Shown here piece after piece: positions 56,918 to 64,000 of a DNA stretch of 64,000 nt; positions within the stretch are counted from its first letter, which is position 1, and each line of letters begins with the position of its first letter. The translations under genes and the position numbers were made by a program. The stretch comes from Styela clava (Eukaryota; Chordata; Ascidiacea; Stolidobranchia; Styelidae): assembly GCF_964204865.1 (NCBI RefSeq), contig NC_135257.1, positions 992,001 to 1,056,000 on the forward strand, in the 5' to 3' direction. The notes under the pieces are model-generated. The model saw nothing but the letters and a program-made list of their open reading frames with translations, had not been told where the DNA came from and did no database searches.

Positions 56918-57442
56918 CAAGGTTGTGGGCTCCGCAGGCCACAACATTATTTTGGTATTCAGGTATTGTTCGCGGGCCACAATACTGCAATAAATCCTAT
57001 CCTAGTACTAAGAATTGGTAAACAGTGTGACAGTGCAGTATAAAACAAGCACTTCTATTGTATCAACACATAGTTATCAGGCATTGCCAACCTAGGCTAA
57101 TGGAATCCGCATTTGATTTTTAATTTTCTATCATGCCTATATTCTGATATTGTTAGCATATATATGCAACCAAAACGATATAAATTCAGATAAGAATTAG
57201 ACTGCCAAGCACATCATTCAACTTTGCTAGTAGCTTCAGTCACTAGCTAGTTGCTAGTAGCCATCATACTAGTCAATTCAGTCACAATAGTGATATAACA
57301 ACAATATTTCAAAACAATTTTTCTGATTTATTTTATGAGAAGCAATTTAAAATACAATATTTTAAATATTCTCCGTATGCGTCGCAGGCCACAGATAGAT
57401 AATAAAGCGGCGGGCCTGGGTTTGGACCACCCTGAACTAGAC

Positions 57443-58008
57443 TAATAGGAAAAATACATTCATACATACAGACATACCGTTATATAAAATATTTAAATGC
57501 ATCAAATACTGGAATACCATACCTTTTCTTTCAGCAACAATACGGTATATTTATGACACATAACCTTAGAATTTTGTTTTGTTGTGAAGTCTGAAAGTGA
57601 TCATTTTTTTCTGAAGTTGACCTTCAAAATTCATTTAGGATGTAATGTACCTACATTCTGACATTAGTTAAATGTAACTTGATAGCCTACTGCTTGTGCT
57701 ATGATTGTAAAACAGTAAAAGGAGTAGGCTACGGCAATGAGTGAATGACCTCCAAAGGTGACTTAACATTTTAAAAAAGCGTTTATAATACCAGAATACA
57801 GTAATAATACCATACTTGTTAATCTCCAAAGCGTTTCAAGTGGTCAAAGAATTTCAACTAGGATATAGGTGCCTTCAAAACCACGTTTTCTGAAATTGTT
57901 TTAAATTGACTTTGATTCAAAAATTCTTAAACTTCCATCCCTAGCTATAACTGTATGACTTAACTAGTCGATCTGTATATAACTTTAGAGTAAAACACTG
58001 ACGAATTA
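57443..58008. other. 5' flank of the FE65-like gene
   Basis: No transposon or ORF recognised. A TATATAACTTTAG just before 57,990 could be an acceptor for a 5' untranslated intron, so the true promoter may lie further left. Confidence 0.35.
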
Positions 58009-59556
58009 ATGGAATCGAATGGAACTGCTGAAATTAAAAAGCCCAACACTCTTGAGTTGAGGCATTCTAATAATACTATGATCAACAAGATTGTTGTACC
58101 ACATAAAAATATTGAGTCTAAATCTGGTGTCCAAAACGCAACATCGTCTAATGTGAACAATGTCAATAACTTTGTTACAATTGTGGATGAATGCAGTATC
58201 TCAAATGAGAGAGAATGTACAGATGCTGTAGCAGATCAAACATGCACAATGTTTGGTCAAATTATTGATAATGAAGATGAAACATGGGAATTGCTTTCTA
58301 ATGCTGCATCCTGGGAATCTTCGTTTCCTAAGGAAATTCTAAGTGATTATGAAAGCCAGATTGCATCAATTTCACCATTGACAGAAACTAGTGTTGACGA
58401 GCTTCCACCTGGATGGAAAAAGATTTTTGACTCCTCTGGAAGTTATTACTGGAATGTTGATACAGGAAAAACACAAGAACATTTACCAGTTCTAGATAAC
58501 AGCAATACAGATTTAAGGAATTTATCATCTGAAAATGAAAACTCTTTTCCTGTTCTTGGAAATTCTGGAAAGACCAACAGTTCAAATAGATGGTCTGGTA
58601 ACTCTCGAGATGGTCACATGTTTCTTGTTCGGTCTCTTGGTTGGTTGCCTATGGAAAATGAAAGTTTGAAACCTGACATAAGCAGTTCTGCAGTCAATTC
58701 ATGTATCCGTCTTTTATCCAACAATCGATCGCAAATCATGGATGGTGTTGGTGTATGGGGTGAGGGGAAAGATCTTATGCTCCTTATTAATAATGATCAT
58801 TTAAAAATAGTAGATCCACTGGAAAACACAGTTTTGCAATCCGAACCTATAAAACATATTCGTGTATGGGGTGTAGGACGTGATAGCTCCCGAGATTTTG
58901 CATATGTTGTCAAGGACCCTTCCACAAAAATCTATAAGTGTCACGTTTTTCGTTGTGATGCGCCTGCCCAGTCTATTGCCAAACAGCTTCATACAATTTG
59001 TACTTTACTTGTGAAGCACAAAAAATTAAGTAAAAATGAAGCTGAGAATGCTAATGCTGATAAAATTCCAGTTGCATCAGCAGAGTCCCGCCAAACCTTC
59101 TATTCAAAATATATTGGCGTCACAAAGGTATCAAAACCTAGTGGTATTGCTATTTTAAAAGCGGCAATACTCGAACTTATGAAAGATTTAGATGGAAATG
59201 GAATGGATGTGAAAGTTACAGTCTCACCATCAGCTTTATCTGTTACTGATAAAAACAATACACCTATTGTTAATTGTCGAATGAGGTGCTTGAGTTTTAT
59301 GGGTGTAGGTGATGATATACAAATTTTTGGCTTTATTTGTGTAATGGGTGGTGAAGCTAATTGTTATGTCTTGCAATGTTCACCAAATGCTGCAAAACTA
59401 GCACTTGCTGTACAAGAAGCTTGTATGTTGAGGTACCAAAAAGCTATAGACTCTAAGCCTTCTATAAAATTGGTCAATGAAACTCCACAAAATTCTAAAT
59501 CGTTGAAAACTAAAGTTTCTAAACTTTTTTCTGGCTGGCGTAAGAACAAATCTTGA
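58009..59556 (+). CDS. FE65 / APBB family adaptor, WW plus two PTB domains
   Basis: A single 515-codon frame. A WW domain lies at residues about 126-155 (LPPGWKKIFDSSGSYYWN), followed by PTB1 at about 205-340 with RSLGWLPM, VGVWGEGKDL and IRVWGVGRDSSRDFAYV, and PTB2 at about 362-490 with RCLSFMGVGDD and ACMLRYQKA. This order is unique to FE65 (APBB1-3), intracellular adaptors whose PTB2 binds the cytoplasmic tail of amyloid-precursor-type proteins. The N-terminal region (residues 1-120) is shorter than in vertebrate FE65 but acidic like it. The WW second Trp position is a His-Leu-Pro context (QEHLPV), so a weaker WW fold is possible. No introns interrupt the frame, although vertebrate genes have many. 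Two AATAAA signals follow at 59,718 and 59,728. Confidence 0.95.
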   Translation: MESNGTAEIKKPNTLELRHSNNTMINKIVVPHKNIESKSGVQNATSSNVNNVNNFVTIVDECSISNERECTDAVADQTCTMFGQIIDNEDETWELLSNAASWESSFPKEILSDYESQIASISPLTETSVDELPPGWKKIFDSSGSYYWNVDTGKTQEHLPVLDNSNTDLRNLSSENENSFPVLGNSGKTNSSNRWSGNSRDGHMFLVRSLGWLPMENESLKPDISSSAVNSCIRLLSNNRSQIMDGVGVWGEGKDLMLLINNDHLKIVDPLENTVLQSEPIKHIRVWGVGRDSSRDFAYVVKDPSTKIYKCHVFRCDAPAQSIAKQLHTICTLLVKHKKLSKNEAENANADKIPVASAESRQTFYSKYIGVTKVSKPSGIAILKAAILELMKDLDGNGMDVKVTVSPSALSVTDKNNTPIVNCRMRCLSFMGVGDDIQIFGFICVMGGEANCYVLQCSPNAAKLALAVQEACMLRYQKAIDSKPSIKLVNETPQNSKSLKTKVSKLFSGWRKNKS

Positions 59557-59717
59557 AGCTTTTGAGGATGTTTATTTTATTACTTGAAATGTTTCTGAAT
59601 ATAGTTTGTTACATGGTAAGGGACTCCAGCAATGAAATTAGAGATTATAAAATATATTCATTTTATTTGAATATTGCAGTTCTTATTACCTAATAAGGTG
59701 TTTTGTATTCTGGATTC

Positions 59718-59733
59718 AATAAAAAGCAATAAA
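59718..59733 (+). promoter_or_regulatory. Tandem polyadenylation signals of the FE65-like gene
   Basis: AATAAA at 59,718-59,723 and again at 59,728-59,733, about 165 bases after the stop codon. Confidence 0.7.
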
Positions 59734-59749
59734 TTAATATATATCGTAA

Positions 59750-61625
59750 TATATTGCGATAAGTTTTATTTCCAATTATTATGACAGCTGGGCAATTTTT
59801 TCTCCATTTTATATTATAAACATTGATATCAGTAATAGCTTGCAATAAGAAATTTTAAAGATGTTTGAATTATTTATGTTTTTGCATGATTATTAGGATA
59901 CTTGAACCTTCTTGTAACTCTTTTGCATTCACTCCTTTCATGTCTTTCTGCATGCGACTTAATCCACAATTTTTTTTTAATAGAGGCTTACTGGTTGTAG
60001 ATAATTTATTTTTTTTAAATACGCTCAATGCTTTTCTATGTGGCTTGTAAAATATTATAATTGGATGAATTCATGAATGCTGTATTCTTGTGTTCATAAC
60101 TCATCAATCATAACATAATGACCATTAGGCTGCTCATGATATAATAAAACTGTATCAATCATGACCATACATGCATTCTGTATGAATTACATTCCGTCTG
60201 TAATACAACCATATCATTATTGTACTTTAATAAATAATAAGGAGAGGGATCTCCTTATAAAAACCAATTTATATCTTCATCATTAAAGTAACTAAAACTC
60301 AATTCTTATTGTCGTTGATTGATGTTTAGTATTGTCGATACCGAAACATTATAATTATATTAATTACATTAAGAATGCAATTCTATAAGCATTTTGAAAT
60401 GGTACCTTTTGTTGACAGATTCAAAAAATACTTCAATAACTACATGCAGCCCGCGGGAATTTCACACTATTTCAGAAAAAGCAGAATTTTTTTTGTTTTT
60501 CATTCCATTTTCCTCTCATTTCCCAGTATTAATATTAACCTTATGATATCTCAACTTTTTTTATTTTGTTTATTATAAATTGATCTGCAGTTGACATTAT
60601 TTGTATGTTATCATGATTCATGATCAAGAACTACGTGCTCTTAGGAAAGCAAGAGTTTACATTGATTAAAATGTCACTGAAGAAATTCTACTGAAAGATG
60701 AATTAGTCATTGTAAGCGCATTTTGTGATGTTACCATTACCATCACAAATTGTTCAAACATAGATCCCATTTCTAACTTTTACAATTGAGTGACAATGTT
60801 TGCATGCTGATTTCAGTTTACATATAATGTGTGAACAGTGAGAAAACGTGTACTGTTGTTTGGATTTCATTAAATTTCTGCCTTATTTGGATATTTGCTT
60901 GCAGTGCATGCCGGATAATCTCAAAGTTTCAGTATTGTTATTATTATTTTTTTCTCTATATCCATCTGAATATTACGGTATGTTCTTATAAATATATTTT
61001 TGTGCAGTCAAATCATGATAAATTTGATTTAATCTTTCTGAAAATATTTGTGAATTAATATTCATTCTGACAGTTTTCTACATAAACAGTAGTGTAATGC
61101 TGTTATGGTAATCAAATGTACTATTTTTGGCTAGTGCTTTCAGCTTGCCTTGATATTTTATTGCAGTCTTATACTCTTAAGTGATAAATTGTGATACAAA
61201 TGTACAGGTACTTATTATATTAACATTATATATATGTGTGACAGGTGTTGACATCGACATATTTGAATCAATTTATGGTTTGTGTCGTTCATTAATAATG
61301 AAGACAATGTATATAAGTACAGCCCATTGCCAGTAGTATATAACTTTCAGCCACTTCATTTTGTCAATTCGTTGTAATTCATATAAAAAGATCTTGGCAG
61401 GCAATCCAAAAGTTTCTTTTTATTTGCCTCTTCTAACTATTCTTTTTTCACCCCCAATCATATATAAAATGTTGCATTGATTTACTGGTGCTTTTTATTT
61501 GTTTATTGTATTTTTGTGCTCGCTATTGCTGTCAAATTTTCATCAAATTCCTATTTTTGTGTTCTAAGATTAATATTTGTAAATTGTGCACTTATTTTTT
61601 GTCACACTAATACACTGTAATATAG
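59750..61625. other. Intergenic DNA between FE65-like and GH3 genes
   Basis: AT-rich, no transposon termini or coding exons recognised. The ORFs here are short and unsupported. It should contain the GH3 promoter. The GH3 ATG directly follows TAATATAG, so an upstream non-coding exon is possible. Confidence 0.4.
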
Positions 61626-64000
61626 ATGATTGATATGAATATTCCTGTGATATTAGTGGTTGGGACTTGCTGCTTGCTAGGGTCTGCGGAAAAAGATCTT
61701 CTCTCACTGAGATCTATTGTGTCTGAGGAATACTACAAAGTTGTCAAATTTAGCAAATTGGTAGACCAGTCCAATAATAATATTGAGGGAAAGTTGTCGG
61801 ACTTCCCTTTTCAGAACACGTCATTATCTTTTAATGAAAGGGTGGATGACCTGGTAAGGCTGTAAGATATACAATTTGTTGTCAAATAATCACATCTTTT
61901 GCCATATAATGTATGAATTGAGGATGCCAGAATTCAATTTAAAGTGAAATTTATTGGTTTAAATATGTGTGAATGAACCATCTTAAAATTACAGCAGAAA
62001 AGTGACTATTTAATGAGTTTCAAAATTAAATATTTGGTTTTCTATGCTCAGATATCCCCATCAGAAATATTTTGTTACTTGCGACATAAATGGTATTCTG
62101 GCATGACATGACTCTATTTTCCAATGCTGTAATATTGAGATAACCCATGAAAAGTCACTTTGCCAAGTATATGAAAATAAAATATATACCATGGTTTAAT
62201 ATATACCTATCATGTTCAATTCATCAAGAAACTATGCAGAGGTCAATTAGTGCGATTCAATAAATTTCATTTACACACATTATTCATACATAGAGTAACT
62301 TCTCAGAATTGATTATTACATTTAAGGTGAATCGATTAACACTTGATGAACTTGTGGAACAACTTTCTATGGGAGGAGCAAACATCGATGGACCTGCTCC
62401 AGCGATATCTCGTCTCAATGTAAAACCTTATCAATGGAATACAGAATGTTTACGTGGTTATGCTTTTGCAGATGATGCAACTTGCTTCCCGTCACCAATC
62501 GGTTTGGCAGCAACTTTTGAGTACGTTCGTTTGTTAGGTGAATGTTTCAAACTCCAAAAAAATATTTTGATTAAATTCCCTCCTTGTTCGTTGATAACAA
62601 CCAAGTAAACTTTGAGCAAATGAAATTGGGCTAATTTGTTATAACGAATTTTTTGTGTTAAATAAAATGCGAGTATATTGGTTGTATGAATCCTTTTGAA
62701 GGTCAACGCCAAGTACTTGATTTGAATCTCATTTTTGGGAAAGGATTTTGTAGGAAAATGATGCAAGATCAAACTCAAAGATTTGCTTGATTGTTTTTCA
62801 AGTTATGTTGTTAATAATTGATGAGTGGACAGATGGAAGAGTGCAAGGACCTGAAAAATTTTGCTACATTTTGCCCTTCAACAACTGCTGTAAATGGAAC
62901 TTGCTGATTAATCTTACGGGATCAACTTGAAATTTATTGGATTAAATTTTTTGCGCCTAACAATGGAGTTTCTAGACATTATTAAACATGAATTATTAGG
63001 TTTGAATTAGATTTCATATTCTTTCATACAATGCATGATATTATCATACTCTGATTCATTTTTTTTATGCAAACTCGTGAGAAAAAATGGGAAGATATTT
63101 ATGAGTTTGAAGGATTACCTGTGTAGATTTATATTCAATAATTGTCAATATTTTCAAATAGTCCATCATTGATTGAAAACATGGCAAGAGCAGTCAGTTG
63201 GGAAGCAAGAGCTAAAGTGAATAACTTCGAATCACATGGAAAATATGAAGATCATACTGGGTTAAGTTGTTTTTCTCCTGTCATCAATATTATGAGGCAT
63301 CCACTCTGGGGACGGAACCAGGTATTTTTGTGACAATTTCGTCAAATTATGTGTAAAAAAATCTTGAAGCACTTAAATTCTGCCTCAAACCTTCGAATTT
63401 TCTTTTATATTCCAAAAAATTATCAAAAGAAAAGATAGTGATTCTCAGACTTCAGAAAAATACTATTTTTTTCTCGTTAAATATAAAGCAACCATAAAAC
63501 AATTTTCTTAATAATAGTAAAGTCTATGAGCCTCATGTGCATCAGGTCGTGTTGCAATATTTCATGTTTCCTATGCATAGTACACTTGTGTTTGGGGTAG
63601 AATGACACTACCGCTCAGCTAGAGAATTGTGGAAGAAGTTCAATAAACTGGCTTTCCAGTCTTAATTTGTTCACAAAACTAAATTGGTTTCTTCTAAAGT
63701 ATTCAAGCATATTGTTCAATGCTACTGCTAAATGCTTCTAATTAGATGTAGCTGGGAAAATACAATGGTTACATAAATTTTGATGGACCAATTTATTCGA
63801 AGTTGAATGACAAGAGATTAGAACGTCCAGAGATATGCAACTTTGAACTGTTATTCAAAATCCAACCCAGCTGGCTTACAGCAATGTAAAGTTTTAAGGA
63901 TTAAATTTCAGGAAACATATGGTGAAGATCCATTTCTGACTGGAATATTTGCCAAGCATTATGTTGAAGGTTTGCAAGGTTACAATGACAGATATGCTGC
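61626..64000 (+). CDS. Glycoside hydrolase family 3, beta-xylosidase-like, first four exons
   Basis: Exons 61626-61853, 62327-62520, 63162-63321 and 63912 onward, all GT-AG with matching phases; the gene continues past the window. Exon 1 has a signal peptide (MIDMNIPVILVVGTCCLLGS) and FPFQNTSLSFNERVDDL. Exon 2 continues NRLTLDELVEQL and has YQWNTECLRG. Exon 3 has SFSP-like CFSPVINIMRHPLWGRNQ. Exon 4 has ETYGEDPFLTG, the signature start of the GH3 alpha/beta barrel as in plant, fungal and animal beta-D-xylosidases. By family these are retaining exo-glycosidases, here expected secreted or lysosomal. The catalytic Asp (in the SDW region) and the C-terminal domains lie outside the window, so activity cannot be judged. 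Substrate is unknown. Confidence 0.92.

Larger units (their letters stand above)
55985..57434. mobile_element. hAT element, outer level of a three-level nest
   Basis: Ends CAGGGTGGTCCAA and TTTGGACCACCCTG, flanked by AAATAGAC (55,977-55,984) and AACTAGAC (57,435-57,442), one mismatch. CGGGCC/GCAGGCC boxes are internal. Without the nested MITEs it is about 530 bp. Confidence 0.92.

Overview
This window is nuclear DNA of an invertebrate animal. Genes are split by GT-AG introns and the DNA is AT-rich. Every recognisable protein (a CYP2-like cytochrome P450, lipocalins, an FE65/APBB adaptor, a glycoside hydrolase family 3 enzyme) has animal relatives, and much of the sequence is made of DNA transposons, LINEs, a tRNA-derived SINE and LTR-retroelement remains. 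I cannot name the species. An invertebrate deuterostome such as a tunicate would fit, but that is only an impression. Exon models below were built by eye from splice signals and reading phase.

Layout. 1-11,045: two tandem cytochrome P450 copies on the minus strand, made by a duplication that includes upstream DNA. The left copy (A) lost two exons and parts of two others. The right copy (B) keeps all eight exons but has a TGA in exon 5 and no AG at the exon 4 acceptor. The spacer holds an 892-bp hAT element and one orphan candidate exon. 11,046-24,490: no intact gene. It holds an LTR-retroelement integrase remnant, a hAT MITE, a minisatellite, a decayed LINE reverse transcriptase cut by a MITE, and about 3 kb of degenerate 20-bp repeats interrupted by two transposons. 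24,491-37,010: a six-exon lipocalin gene on the minus strand with every exon phase consistent. Its introns carry MITEs and a hAT element nested inside another element. 37,011-45,468: a partly resolved second lipocalin-like locus whose exon 1 has the same length and layout, mixed with hAT and Gypsy-type remnants.

45,469-57,434: a dense transposon nest. A 5'-truncated LINE (49,480-54,909, 13-bp target duplication) was itself hit by a 2,977-bp inverted-repeat element that cuts its ORF, and holds a 1.2-kb hAT element. Next come a head-to-tail SINE dimer and a three-level nest of inverted-repeat elements, each with an 8-bp target duplication. 57,435-64,000: much cleaner DNA with an uninterrupted FE65/APBB coding region and the first four exons of a GH3 beta-xylosidase-like gene running off the window, both on the plus strand.

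I see no operon-like or pathway link between the genes. The strongest novel material is structural: the reciprocally damaged P450 pair with an empty site that dates a MITE, the unclassified inverted-repeat element with a 3-bp duplication inside a LINE ORF, the nested palindromic MITEs, and the multi-copy lipocalin locus.
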